A DNA stretch of 64,000 nt from Shinella kummerowiae (GTDB lineage: Bacteria > Pseudomonadota > Alphaproteobacteria > Rhizobiales > Rhizobiaceae): the NCBI RefSeq assembly GCF_009827055.1, contig NZ_WUMK01000003.1, positions 620,001 to 684,000 on the forward strand, read 5' to 3'. The position numbers and the translations under genes are program-made. Below are positions 36,228-44,787 of the stretch, piece by piece; the stretch's first letter is position 1, and the number at the start of each line of letters is the position of its first letter. A model generated the notes under the pieces. It searched no databases. It saw nothing but the letters and a program-made list of their open reading frames with translations, and was not told the DNA's origin.

Positions 36228-36460
36228 AATTCCCGTTCAAGCGGCATTCGCTGAGATGGTGCCTGGTCTCCCGGTTTTCACTGGCGCTCGCAGCAATAAT
36301 GGTCGTCTTCCATTTCGGGCTCATTGCGTTGATCGTAGCCGAGACCTCCGACGCCACCCCCGTAGATGACACGATCACGTTCGAGATTGCCGCATCGATC
36401 GTGCCCGCTCTTCGCTGGGAAGTCGCTACTCCATTGGTCACTCCGAAATTTTCAGCGCAT
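36224..36460 (+). pseudogene. truncated sensor histidine kinase, N-terminus only
   Basis: The ATG at 36224 overlaps the regulator stop (ATGA). The translated part, FKRHSLRWCLVSRFSLALAA followed by a membrane helix (IMVVFHFGLIALIV) and an acidic periplasmic start, is a typical QseC/PmrB-like N-terminus. Similarity is lost near 36440-36460, just before the inverted repeat at 36463; no HAMP, phospho-acceptor or ATPase domains remain. The frame stays open to 36592 but with unrelated sequence. The rest was lost by deletion or insertion at that point. Confidence 0.7.
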
Positions 36461-36462
36461 CG

Positions 36463-36523
36463 TACTGTTTGCAAACTGCAATTGGTTTCATCTACCAAAA
36501 CCAATTGCAGTTTGCAATCAGTA
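36463..36523. repeat. 26-bp inverted repeat at the kinase breakpoint
   Basis: The left arm 36463-36488 (TACTGTTTGCAAACTGC...) and right arm 36498-36523 pair over 26 bases with one mismatch, around a 9-base loop (CATCTACCA). It lies exactly where the histidine-kinase similarity ends, which suggests the footprint of a small palindromic or MITE-like element, or a recombination point. It is unrelated in sequence to the repeat at 30807-30860. From here to the TetR stop at 36697 there is no gene. Confidence 0.75.
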
Positions 36524-36696
36524 CGCCGCCGCTTGCGGCTTTCCAGAATGGGCTGCAACCTGGCCAGAGCCCTTTGCCCGCCTGCCGGATAGAAGTGATC
36601 CCCATTTCCGGGGCACGTTCACCCGCAGGAACGTCCATGAATGTCTCTGCCTCGATGCCTGAGGCCGGTTTGAGAGGCACCGGTTCACCATCGACG

Positions 36697-37311
36697 CTAG
36701 CGATCACTCCTGCCGATCATTGCCGTGATGTTCTCATAGAGTTCGTCCTGTGCCTGCTGCACCGTGATCTCCCCGCACGCAGCGGCATGGGACAGGCCGT
36801 CGGCAGCGCCAAGCATCCCCCAGAAGCCAGCGAGTTCGACACCTGCCGCCCCCGAGAATGGGGCCAACACCTTTCGGCATTTCTCGATGAACACGAGCTG
36901 ATACTCGCGCTTGACAGCCTCCAGTTCGGGGGAACCGGCAAGGCCGGCCAAAACGCCGGGAATCTCGCGACCTTGCGCAAGCACACATTCGACATAGGAC
37001 GAGGCGATGACCCTTGCGAGCCCCTCCAATGTCGGCACGCTGGCCGCAATGGCGGCATCGATCAGCGCCGTCTGCCGTGCATCGAAATCCTGGTACAGCG
37101 CCGTCAACAGGCCGTTCCGGGTGCCAAAATGGTCGTAGATCACCGGCTTCGTCACACCGGATTCATGAGCCATACGTGGCAAGGTCAGCGCGTCGGTACC
37201 CTCTTCCCGGGCCAGTCGCCACGCGATGCCCAGAAGCTGGCGGTGCCGCTCGTCACGGCTGAGGCGTACCCGTTTCGCAGTGGAATTAGCATCCGGGGGA
37301 GTGCTTGACAT
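36697..37311 (-). CDS. TetR-family transcriptional repressor
   Basis: The product is 204 residues. The N-terminal helix-turn-helix (RDERHRQLLGIAWRLAREEG, LTLPRMAHESGVTKPVIYDHFG) is typical, and the C-terminal helices form the ligand pocket. It is divergent from the DHA2-type MFS exporter at 37443, with a palindromic AT-rich operator between them (37313-37349). This is the standard arrangement of a drug-responsive repressor and its pump. Confidence 0.94.
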   Translation of the reverse strand: MSSTPPDANSTAKRVRLSRDERHRQLLGIAWRLAREEGTDALTLPRMAHESGVTKPVIYDHFGTRNGLLTALYQDFDARQTALIDAAIAASVPTLEGLARVIASSYVECVLAQGREIPGVLAGLAGSPELEAVKREYQLVFIEKCRKVLAPFSGAAGVELAGFWGMLGAADGLSHAAACGEITVQQAQDELYENITAMIGRSDR

Positions 37312-37312
37312 C

Positions 37313-37349
37313 GTTATATACCTAAAGTAACTTACTAAAAGTATATAAC
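37313..37349. promoter_or_regulatory. probable TetR operator
   Basis: GTTATATAC (37313-37321) and its exact inverse GTATATAAC (37341-37349) flank 19 bases that hold a smaller palindrome AGTAA-C-TTACT. The block lies a few bases upstream of the TetR start and about 95 bases before the MFS start, so binding would shut off both genes. Confidence 0.7.
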
Positions 37350-37442
37350 AGAAACCCCTTCATATGCAACCACCAAGCCGGCAGGGAGCCGGCCACGGAA
37401 GCGGCACGCGATTGTGCGCCGTTTGTAGAGGATCTATGCCCG

Positions 37443-38909
37443 ATGAGTGATATGACACTACCGGATTCCACCAATCGAAACGCATGGCTTGGCCTCCTTG
37501 CTGTGCTACCGCTTGTGCTGCTCGTCGCCATGGACGGTTCGATACTTTATCTGGCGATGCCACATTTGACATCCGCCCTCACGCCGTCGGCCGACCAAGC
37601 ACTCTGGATTCTCGACATCTACGGATTTGTCGTCGGATCACTGCTAATAGCCTTCGGGAACATCGGCGACCGTTACGGCCGGCTCAGGCTCATCATGACC
37701 GGCGCGATCGTCTTCGGCGCCGGATCACTTGGAGCGAGCTACGCACAATCGCCGCCCGGCCTGATCATCGCCAGGGCGTTGATGGGACTGGGGGGCGCTA
37801 CACTGCTACCTTCGGGGCTGGCGATCGTCAGCGCACTGTTTCCGGATACACGCCAGCGCGCGCAGGCCATCGGAATCTTCTCCGCCACATTCGCCGCAGG
37901 TTTCGCCATCGGCCCCCTCATCGGCGGCATGTTGCTCAGGCACTTCGAATGGAACATCGTATTCCTGATCAACATCCCGGTTGTCCTCGCCTTCCTGATT
38001 GCCGCACCGATACTGCTCCGCGAAGTCCGCTCGACGACCGGCGGGCGTATTGATCTGCCGAGCCTTCTGCTGTCGTTTGCAGGGATCCTGCTGTTCACCT
38101 GGTCGCTCAAGACCGCCGCTGCCGACGGCTTCACGCTCCGACAATCCATCGTCGGGGTCATCGGCATCCTTTCCGTCGCGCTGTTCCTGCGCCGCCAGAC
38201 GAAAATCAGCGATCCACTCGTCGACCTCGATCTGTTTCGCGACCGCATATTCTCGATCGCCATCCTGACCGGCCTCTTGTCCCTCGTCGTATGGTCCGCC
38301 GCCAGCTACCTGTCAGGCATCTATCTGCAGGCGGTGCTCGGCTTCGACGTCTTCACAACCGCGCTGCTGACACTGCCTGGAGCCGTCATGCTCACCGCAA
38401 CCTGCGTCGGCACTGCCCGCGTGGTGGAATGGGTCGGTCGCAGGACCGCCCTTGTGGCAACCCTGCTGCTCATCAGCGCCGGTGTCTTCCTGTTGCTGCT
38501 CACGAGCACGCAGACCGGCGTCGCCCCCTTCATTGCCTCAACCATGATCGCGGGCATCGGATTCGGCCTGTCGTTCAGCCTCGTGGCCGAAGTCGCGGTC
38601 TCTGCCGTACCGGCCGAGCGCGCTGGTGCGGCCGGATCCCTTGCCGAAACCAGCAATGAGCTGGGCAATGCATTGGGCATCTCGCTTCTGGGGTCACTGG
38701 CGACTTTAAGCTTCCGCCTTCTCGGCCCGGGCGTTGGCGGAACCTTGAATGAAACCCTCGACCATGCCGGCGTCACACCCGAAGTCACCGCACAAGCCAA
38801 GGAGGCTTTCCTGACCGGTTTGCACATGGCGGTCGGCGCCGGGGGGCTGATGACACTCACGCTCGGCATCGTCGCATGGATCTGGCTGCCGAGAAAATTG
38901 CCGGAATGA
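37443..38909 (+). CDS. MFS drug exporter, DHA2 (EmrB/QacA, 14-helix) type
   Basis: This is a 488-residue membrane protein with about fourteen hydrophobic segments. The start MSDMTLPDSTNRNAWLGLLA leads into helix 1, with the DHA2 motif MDGSILYLAMPHL. GDRYGRLRLIM is motif A, and GLGGATLLPSGLAIVSALFP matches motif C of the SmvA/QacA subgroup. Substrates are usually lipophilic cations or dyes. It should be repressed by the divergent TetR gene. Confidence 0.94.
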   Translation: MSDMTLPDSTNRNAWLGLLAVLPLVLLVAMDGSILYLAMPHLTSALTPSADQALWILDIYGFVVGSLLIAFGNIGDRYGRLRLIMTGAIVFGAGSLGASYAQSPPGLIIARALMGLGGATLLPSGLAIVSALFPDTRQRAQAIGIFSATFAAGFAIGPLIGGMLLRHFEWNIVFLINIPVVLAFLIAAPILLREVRSTTGGRIDLPSLLLSFAGILLFTWSLKTAAADGFTLRQSIVGVIGILSVALFLRRQTKISDPLVDLDLFRDRIFSIAILTGLLSLVVWSAASYLSGIYLQAVLGFDVFTTALLTLPGAVMLTATCVGTARVVEWVGRRTALVATLLLISAGVFLLLLTSTQTGVAPFIASTMIAGIGFGLSFSLVAEVAVSAVPAERAGAAGSLAETSNELGNALGISLLGSLATLSFRLLGPGVGGTLNETLDHAGVTPEVTAQAKEAFLTGLHMAVGAGGLMTLTLGIVAWIWLPRKLPE

Positions 38910-39047
38910 GAGAACGACGACAGCCCTCCGCAGGCGATGTTCCGACACCCGGGCCACTGGTTTTCGCAGAACATTTGCGGCAATGGTCTGGACACGGGCG
39001 CGGTGGAAGCAACTCGTGCCGAAACCGTTTTCCGTTAAGGGCTGGCC

Positions 39048-40256
39048 TCATGCGCCGGCTTCGTCCTTCGGCTTATTCGAAATCGACAGCAGCAGAGCGA
39101 GGGCAGCCAGCACGGAAGCCACGAAGCCGAGGTTGCCAGGGCCGACCCATTCAATCCCAAGGCCGCCGATCGAACCGGACAGCGCGATTGCAAGGTAGAG
39201 GATTGCCTGGTTGAGCGAGATGAGAACCCCGGCTGTCTCAGGTTTCAACGAAATCAGCCTGTGTTGCTGCGGCGTCGTGATTGCAAAGGCAGCGACCCCG
39301 TAAAAGGCGATCATCGCAAACGCCCACGCCAAGTTTCCGGTCGCCAGCCGTAGAACCAGCATACTGACGATCAGCCAAAGCAAGGCGATCACCACAACCC
39401 TTGGCCCGCCGATCCTGTCTGCGAGCATGCCAGCACCCAAATTCCCGAGAGTACCGACCACGCCGAGCGTCGTCATGAGGCCCGCAAGATAGACGCTGTT
39501 TCCTTGCGTGGCCGTCTCAAAGATGACGCCCATGTAGGTGTACGGCATGTAGACCGCGGTGAACGCCAGCAGGGTTACACCGAGGACCGTGACGATTTGA
39601 GGCTCGAGCAGGAGCCGCAATTGCTGGCGCAACCCGGTGGCGAGCGCGACCGTGGTTCTTTTCGGAATGAAAAGGAAGATACCGATGACACCGACCGCAG
39701 CCAGTCCGGTTGCAAGCCACATGGTCGATCGCCAGCCGAACATCCCGCCGAACGCCGTCCCCAGGGGCGCACCGAGCGCTGTCGCCGCAGTAAAACCGCT
39801 GACCACAAGGGCGATGGCTTTGCCCCGATGCGCGGGGGAGACCATGGCGGCAGCCGTGACCGTTGCGGTGGGAACGAACAGTCCGACGCCGAGCGCCGCC
39901 ACGACTTGGCCGATCAGAACCTGAAGATAGGATGGCGCGAGCGCCGTCCAGACGCTTCCCACCAGGTAGACCGCCGCTGCCACGACCAACACGGTCCGGC
40001 GCTCCCACGATCCAGTAGATGTCGTGAGGATCGGTCCCGCGAGCGCGCAGGTCAGGGCGAAGATCGTGATGACCTGGCCCGCAACGGATGGCGAGACTTC
40101 AAGGGATTTGCTGAGCAGCGGCAACAGGCCGGCGAGAACGAACTCACCTGTCCCGACGACAAAGACACCGAAGGCAAGTATCGAAACCGGCAGCCATCGG
40201 TTCCTGGCCGGCCGTTGCTCGACCTCGCCGGAGTTTTGCAGGGATGCACTGACCAT
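39048..40256 (-). CDS. MFS transporter, DHA1 (AraJ/YdhP-like)
   Basis: The product is 402 residues from the ATG at 40256; the frame extends 14 codons upstream without a better signal. It has twelve hydrophobic segments, the start LAFGVFVVGTGEFVLAGLLP typical of DHA1 sugar-efflux and chloramphenicol-type pumps, and motif C in ALGAPLGTAFGGMFGWR. It is the last gene of a TetR-flavoprotein-MFS operon. Substrate unknown. Confidence 0.92.
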   Translation of the reverse strand: MVSASLQNSGEVEQRPARNRWLPVSILAFGVFVVGTGEFVLAGLLPLLSKSLEVSPSVAGQVITIFALTCALAGPILTTSTGSWERRTVLVVAAAVYLVGSVWTALAPSYLQVLIGQVVAALGVGLFVPTATVTAAAMVSPAHRGKAIALVVSGFTAATALGAPLGTAFGGMFGWRSTMWLATGLAAVGVIGIFLFIPKRTTVALATGLRQQLRLLLEPQIVTVLGVTLLAFTAVYMPYTYMGVIFETATQGNSVYLAGLMTTLGVVGTLGNLGAGMLADRIGGPRVVVIALLWLIVSMLVLRLATGNLAWAFAMIAFYGVAAFAITTPQQHRLISLKPETAGVLISLNQAILYLAIALSGSIGGLGIEWVGPGNLGFVASVLAALALLLSISNKPKDEAGA

Positions 40257-40329
40257 AGATAGACCTTTCCGGCGCGGCAATATCAACACCGGCGCCAAGC
40301 TGTTGATTGAGCAGCGGGATATCAGCGGG

Positions 40330-41193
40330 CTAGGGGCGCCGCTGCGTGGTGCGGCTCATCAAGACGTCGGGCTTGAAGCGCACCAGCCCGTTTACCGGGA
40401 GGCCTTCCGGGGAGCGTGTCAGATTGCCGTCGAAACCTTCCAAAGCGGCGTGTCCGGTCAGCATCAGCAACTCCCCGGAACCAAAGTCCGGAAACAGCAG
40501 ACCACAGGCCGGATCGAGCAGAAGATTGCCCAGCGTATTGAAGTAGAAATTGCCGCGATACTCGGGCCAGATCAGGCAGTCACCATCCCATCGGGCAAAG
40601 CCGGGCGGGCCGCCGCGATGCGAGACATCCATGTCGAACCCCGTATCGGACGCAGCGCGGGTCGCAATGAAAAACGTGTCTGCATGGGCGACGACACGCG
40701 CGATCACGCGCGTGTCAATCGCGGCCTCCACTATGCCGGGCGCATTTTCAACAAGCCTGGGACGAATGAACTGCGGGCAGTTGCCAAAGGCTTGCTGCAC
40801 GCTGACGCCAAATCCATCCTCTCCAACGGATATGATACTCCCGTTGACCCTTATTCGGCGCCGGGTCAGGAGATCGATCGCGAGGATAGCGATCGGGGCT
40901 CCTTCAGCAATACCTGCAGCCGCAGGGTCGGCAGGATCGGGCCGCGATCCGACATGCATCTGCATCGCATCTATCGCGCGGACGAACCCGGCCGCCCCAA
41001 AAACCATCGTCACCCACAGGCGCCCGCAGCGGTCCGGCACAGCCAGCACGACATAGCTCAACTCTTCAAGGAAGGCTTGAAAGCCGGGAGGCAAACTCGC
41101 TTGTATCGCACGCGAACCTGCAAGCCGGTCACGGGAAGCAAACAGGCTCTGGAGGTGCCGCTCCCCGGCGTGAAACGGATCGCCGTTCATCAC
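40330..41193 (-). CDS. pyridoxamine 5'-phosphate oxidase-fold flavoprotein
   Basis: This 287-residue protein has the split-barrel FMN-binding fold: FLEELSYVVLAVPDRCGRLW (strand 1), FFIATRAASDTGFDMDVSHRGG and FYFNTLGNLLLDPACGLLF are the characteristic blocks of the general-stress/PNPOx group. It overlaps the TetR gene by 4 bp. The longer N-terminal part (about 130 residues before the second block) also looks like a degenerate split barrel, so it may be a tandem of two. It may reduce or bind a xenobiotic that the neighbouring MFS exports. Confidence 0.87.
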   Translation of the reverse strand: MMNGDPFHAGERHLQSLFASRDRLAGSRAIQASLPPGFQAFLEELSYVVLAVPDRCGRLWVTMVFGAAGFVRAIDAMQMHVGSRPDPADPAAAGIAEGAPIAILAIDLLTRRRIRVNGSIISVGEDGFGVSVQQAFGNCPQFIRPRLVENAPGIVEAAIDTRVIARVVAHADTFFIATRAASDTGFDMDVSHRGGPPGFARWDGDCLIWPEYRGNFYFNTLGNLLLDPACGLLFPDFGSGELLMLTGHAALEGFDGNLTRSPEGLPVNGLVRFKPDVLMSRTTQRRP

Positions 41194-41801
41194 GCCCCCC
41201 GCGCCGCCGCGATCCGTTGTCCGGAAGCACGGCGCGCCAGTTCGAATTGTGACGTTTCCCCCATCAGCGCCGCCACATTGGCGGATGCCTGGTGGGACAT
41301 CAGCTCAAAGGCCAATTGCTCCACATCCGTGCCGGCCTGAAGCTCCCCCGCCCGCACCGCCTCGTTCGACAGATCGATGATGCGCTGCCGTGCTCCGATC
41401 CGGTGATGCTCCACACGGTCACGGATCTCTCCCGGGCGTGTGCGGTATTCACTGCTAAGCGCATGGACCAGACAACCGCCGGGGAGCGTTCTCTGCTCCA
41501 CGAATGTGTACCACCCCTCGACGAGAGCGATCAGTCGCTCGACTGCCGTCGGTTCCGCCATGGCCGGGCCAACAACCGTTTCGGCATAGAGTGCAACGCC
41601 ACTCTCGATCGTCGCCAGCTGCAAGGCTTCCCTATCACCAAACAGCACCTGGATATTGCCTTTAGCCACGCCGGCATCCGCTGCGACCCGCCCGAAAGTC
41701 AGCCCTTCCAATCCCTCGACGGAGGCGATCTGGATAGCATGGTGGAGTATGTTTGCCCGGGCGCGATCACCCCGTTCTTTCCGCTTGTCAGTCGTCCTCA
41801 T
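41190..41801 (-). CDS. TetR-family transcriptional repressor
   Basis: The product is 203 residues. The N-terminal DNA-binding part is ARANILHHAIQIASVEGLEG and LTFGRVAADAGVAKGNIQVLF; the C-terminal region (GCLVHALSSEYRTRPGEIRD, LAFELMSHQASANVAALMG) resembles the TetR_C_6-type subgroup. It heads a three-gene operon with the flavoprotein and the DHA1 transporter. A palindrome about 40 bases upstream (41840-41851) is the likely autoregulatory operator. Confidence 0.92.
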   Translation of the reverse strand: MRTTDKRKERGDRARANILHHAIQIASVEGLEGLTFGRVAADAGVAKGNIQVLFGDREALQLATIESGVALYAETVVGPAMAEPTAVERLIALVEGWYTFVEQRTLPGGCLVHALSSEYRTRPGEIRDRVEHHRIGARQRIIDLSNEAVRAGELQAGTDVEQLAFELMSHQASANVAALMGETSQFELARRASGQRIAAARGA

Positions 41802-41839
41802 GGTCGCCTCGCTTCAACATAAAACAGAATGATTAAAAT

Positions 41840-41851
41840 ATACGGTCGTAT
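41840..41851. promoter_or_regulatory. probable TetR operator ATACG-GT-CGTAT
   Basis: A perfect 5-2-5 palindrome with further AT-rich partial symmetry on both sides (TATATT to the right) lies 39 bases upstream of the TetR ATG. ATACGnnCGTAT is a common core of TetR-family operators. It should control the TetR-flavoprotein-MFS operon. Confidence 0.65.
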
Positions 41852-42700
41852 GTATATTGTCAAGCTCGGATCACATGCAGTTATGCGGCTTTCAACGCAC
41901 CCGGCGGCGTGAAGCTCACATGGTCAGGGATCAACACGAGAACGGCAGGCGATGAGAGATGCGCGACAGCGATCAGTCCCGCCAGACCGATGGCATTACC
42001 GACATTGGGCGCATAGCCATGGCGAAGGATGGCTCACGTCTTTCGGATCAGCGGACGAGATGGATGAAGGTGAGCACCCTTGGATTTCCGATGACTTCTT
42101 GCGCCGCTGGTCCGTCGAAAAACCTGCGGCCAGCCCGCCGCCTCCTCAACTCCGAAGCAGACGTGCTTCCGCGAACGTTTTTTCGTTTCCGGGTTGACGG
42201 CAAGGCATTCGCCTCGCTCTTTGCACCGATAGAAGAGCGTTTCCGTTCCCATGCGGAATGGACCTATGTCGAGATCGAGACAAACCATTGCGGTCCGTTA
42301 GTTGCCCCGGAGCTGATGGCCGGCGCGCTGATAAGTGTCCCCATGGCGGTCGAGACGAAGAGCCCTGCCAATCCACCCGTTTGCCAGGGGGAGTTTTGCG
42401 TGGCACGTCTTTCAAAATTTGATCAGGCGGCAGGCGGCTCCGACTACAGTGCGGGCGGCGACCAGGACGCAAACGCCCGCCTCGTTGCGCCGGCCGACCT
42501 CGACAAGCAGATCGGATCGGACGGTGCGACGGACGAATCTTCTATCGGCGCAGCCTACACGCCCGGTTGCGTGAGCAAGAGGTTGCCGGCATCTGCGCAC
42601 CGTCGGCGAGTGCAACGGCGTGCCACTCCGTGCCGTCACGGATGGCGAGAACGCCGGCTTGGCCTCGAGGTGATCCATCTGGAGATCGGTCGCGTTTTGG
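41852..42700. other. degenerate tract, possible gene remnants
   Basis: About 850 bp lie between two regulators. Plus-strand frames are open (41959-42756), but the translation changes character several times. RFRSHAEWTYVEIETNHC followed by GPLVAPELMAGAL reads like the end of an alpha/beta hydrolase, and SADEMDEGEHPWISDDFLRR in another frame also looks protein-like. No intact start-to-stop gene with a consistent family emerges, so I regard the tract as the decayed remains of one or two genes. Confidence 0.35.
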
Positions 42701-43402
42701 TCATAACGTCGTCATTAAACGATGCGTATGAGGATGGAGCATCCTCACCGCGGTAATCGGACGGGCCAAAAGCCAAGTGCGTCGCTCACCGATGAAGACT
42801 GGTGCTTTCGGGTCGATCTCTAGTAGTGTGCCTCCTCGGCGCTTGGCAAGCCGGCAAGATAAGGTGAACTCCGCCCGCGAAAACGGTGCGACGGCAACCA
42901 GCCACTCGTTCGGCCCCTCCTTTTCAAAACTCTCCTGAAGCGTATCCGATGCGATCGCCGGATTGATGAGGCGATCCTCAAGCTGATAGCGCCGGTCGTC
43001 GGAATAGTGCAGGCAACGGACGTGCAGCAAGGTCGCGCCGGGCTCGATTCCAAGCCGGTCGGCATCACACGCGCTCGCCGCCCGTTCCGCGCGAAGAAGA
43101 AGGCGATAGCGATAGGTTGCACCGGAAGCGGCGATCTCCTGCGCCACCAACGGAATGGCAATGCGTGCCCCGCGCACCGGGTGCAAGACGACGCGTGTGC
43201 AGGTCCTTCGCTTTCGTTCGACGAGGCCGGCACGCGCCAGTTCCTGAAGCGCCCGATTGACGGTACCCCGCGCAACGCCAAACTCGACCGCAAGGGCCCG
43301 CTCGCTTGGAATGAGGCCGCCCGGCTCCCACATTCGATCGCCGATGCACTGCGTGATCTCTTCGTTGATCGCCCGAAAGGTCATTCGGGAAGGAGATGTC
43401 AT
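42701..43402 (-). CDS. GntR-family regulator, HutC/UTRA subfamily
   Basis: The product is 233 residues. The winged helix (RAINEEITQCIGDRMWEPGG, IPSERALAVEFGVARGTVNRALQELARAGLV) is followed by a UTRA-type ligand domain (ATYRYRLLLRAERAASACDA, ATLLHVRCLHYSDDRRYQLE). Details such as FSRAEFTLSC near the C-terminus recall histidine-utilisation repressors. No hut genes are nearby, so it may control genes elsewhere or be an orphan. An in-frame ATG six codons in is a possible alternative start; neither start has a strong ribosome site. Confidence 0.85.
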   Translation of the reverse strand: MTSPSRMTFRAINEEITQCIGDRMWEPGGLIPSERALAVEFGVARGTVNRALQELARAGLVERKRRTCTRVVLHPVRGARIAIPLVAQEIAASGATYRYRLLLRAERAASACDADRLGIEPGATLLHVRCLHYSDDRRYQLEDRLINPAIASDTLQESFEKEGPNEWLVAVAPFSRAEFTLSCRLAKRRGGTLLEIDPKAPVFIGERRTWLLARPITAVRMLHPHTHRLMTTL

Positions 43403-43762
43403 GGCGCGCCCATGACGGCCGCTGCCACGGCGTTGCTCGGGCGATCGTCGCCAATCCGTTAGAGAATGGATTTTGATTCATGGCCACACCTGCCTTTTGC
43501 GTGCCAAAACGCTGAGATCAGGCCGAGGGTGATACTACCCCTCGACCTGACCACATCCTCTCTATGCCGCCTTGACGCTGAGCGCAGACCGACTGCCGCT
43601 ACGAAGCTCGGCATCAACAGCGCTAGCACGGCAATGGGCCATTCGATTGATCGCTATGAGGTGTCGAACGGCGAAGATCTTTCTTTCGCGGGCTTTGCCC
43701 TTGTTCGTTGACTTTTGTCAGCACCAATGACTAATGTCAGGCGATCCGATGAAAGAACGCCG
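43403..43762. promoter_or_regulatory. region upstream of SorC-type regulator with two TGAC-N4-GTCA sites
   Basis: This 360-bp region holds no gene. Close to the SorC-type start, two short palindromes of the same form lie 19 bp apart: TGAC-TTTT-GTCA at 43709-43720 and TGAC-TAAT-GTCA at 43728-43739. They are candidate autoregulatory sites and share the TGAC/GTCA core with the operator at 50635-50659. Their position also argues against translation starting at the earlier TTG or ATG codons (43715, 43727). Confidence 0.5.
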
Positions 43763-44728
43763 ATGCCACTTCGACCGAACGACCAGATCATTCACAAAGC
43801 CGCTTGGTTATACTACACGCACGGCCTGCGACAGGACGAGGTCGCGCAGCGACTCGGGATTTCCCGCGCCTCCATCGCCATGTATCTGCGCAAGGCGCGC
43901 GATATGGGCATCGTCACGATCTCCACCTCCTCGGAACTGTTTTCCGACGACGTGCTGGCCCGCGAGCTGGAAGACGCGACCGGCCTGACCACCGCCTGGC
44001 TAGTGCCGGAAGATCGCCAGGCAATGGATCCGGCGGCGGAAATGCCCGTTGTTGCTGCCTCGGTCTTTCTCGAACTCATTAACAAAGGCGATCGGATCGG
44101 CGTGGCCTGGGGCCGCACCGTCTATCACATCGCCGACGTGATGCCCTTCGCCGACCTGCGCGGCGTCACCGTCGTGCAGCTCTGCGGCAATCTCGGTGCG
44201 CCCTATTCCTATAGGCCGGACCAGTGCACCACGGAAATTGCCCGCCGTCTGAATGCCGAGGGCATCAATTTCTATGCACCGCTCGTGCTCTCCTCCGAGC
44301 GCCTCGCCGAGGAGCTGCGCGGCGAGCCCGTCATCCGCGAGCAGCTTGCGACGATCTCGGATTGCAATCTCGCGCTCTATTCCGTCGGTGGAATCGAGGA
44401 TGACAGCCATCTCGTCAAATGCGGCGCGCTGTCGGCCGCCGACATGCATGCCATGGGCAAAAAGGGTGCCGCCGGCGTGATCGCCGGCCAGCTGATCGAC
44501 CATGACGGCCAATGGATGGACTGCAATCACAACCGGCGCTGCATTTCCGCCGATCTCGATTCCATCCGGGCGATCCAGAAACGCATGCTCGTCGTACAGG
44601 AAGACAACAAGTTCGAGCCGCTGATGGCGGCGTTGAAGGGCGGTTTCGTCTCGCACCTCATCGTCACCACGTCGATGGCGCGCCGCATTCTGGAACGCTG
44701 GGAAAAGGGCGGCTCGGGCAAGGCTTGA
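43763..44728 (+). CDS. SorC/DeoR-family sugar-binding transcriptional regulator
   Basis: The product is 321 residues from the ATG at 43763 (GAAAG site upstream); TTG at 43715 and ATG at 43727 are in frame but overlap candidate operators. An N-terminal helix-turn-helix (AAWLYYTHGLRQDEVAQRLG, ISRASIAMYLRKARDMGIV) precedes a SorC-type phosphosugar-sensing domain (GVAWGRTVYHIADVMPFADL, GVTVVQLCGNLGAPYSYRPD). Such proteins respond to sugar phosphates. It lies beside an aldolase fusion and near the mtnK-mtnA operon and ribose-type importer, so the effector is probably a pentose-1-phosphate or its isomer. Confidence 0.92.
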   Translation: MPLRPNDQIIHKAAWLYYTHGLRQDEVAQRLGISRASIAMYLRKARDMGIVTISTSSELFSDDVLARELEDATGLTTAWLVPEDRQAMDPAAEMPVVAASVFLELINKGDRIGVAWGRTVYHIADVMPFADLRGVTVVQLCGNLGAPYSYRPDQCTTEIARRLNAEGINFYAPLVLSSERLAEELRGEPVIREQLATISDCNLALYSVGGIEDDSHLVKCGALSAADMHAMGKKGAAGVIAGQLIDHDGQWMDCNHNRRCISADLDSIRAIQKRMLVVQEDNKFEPLMAALKGGFVSHLIVTTSMARRILERWEKGGSGKA

Positions 44729-44787
44729 GCCAAGACTGTTTGGGTCCGCCGATGCCGGCCGGGCCGGTTTATCGGGAGGCTGACACG

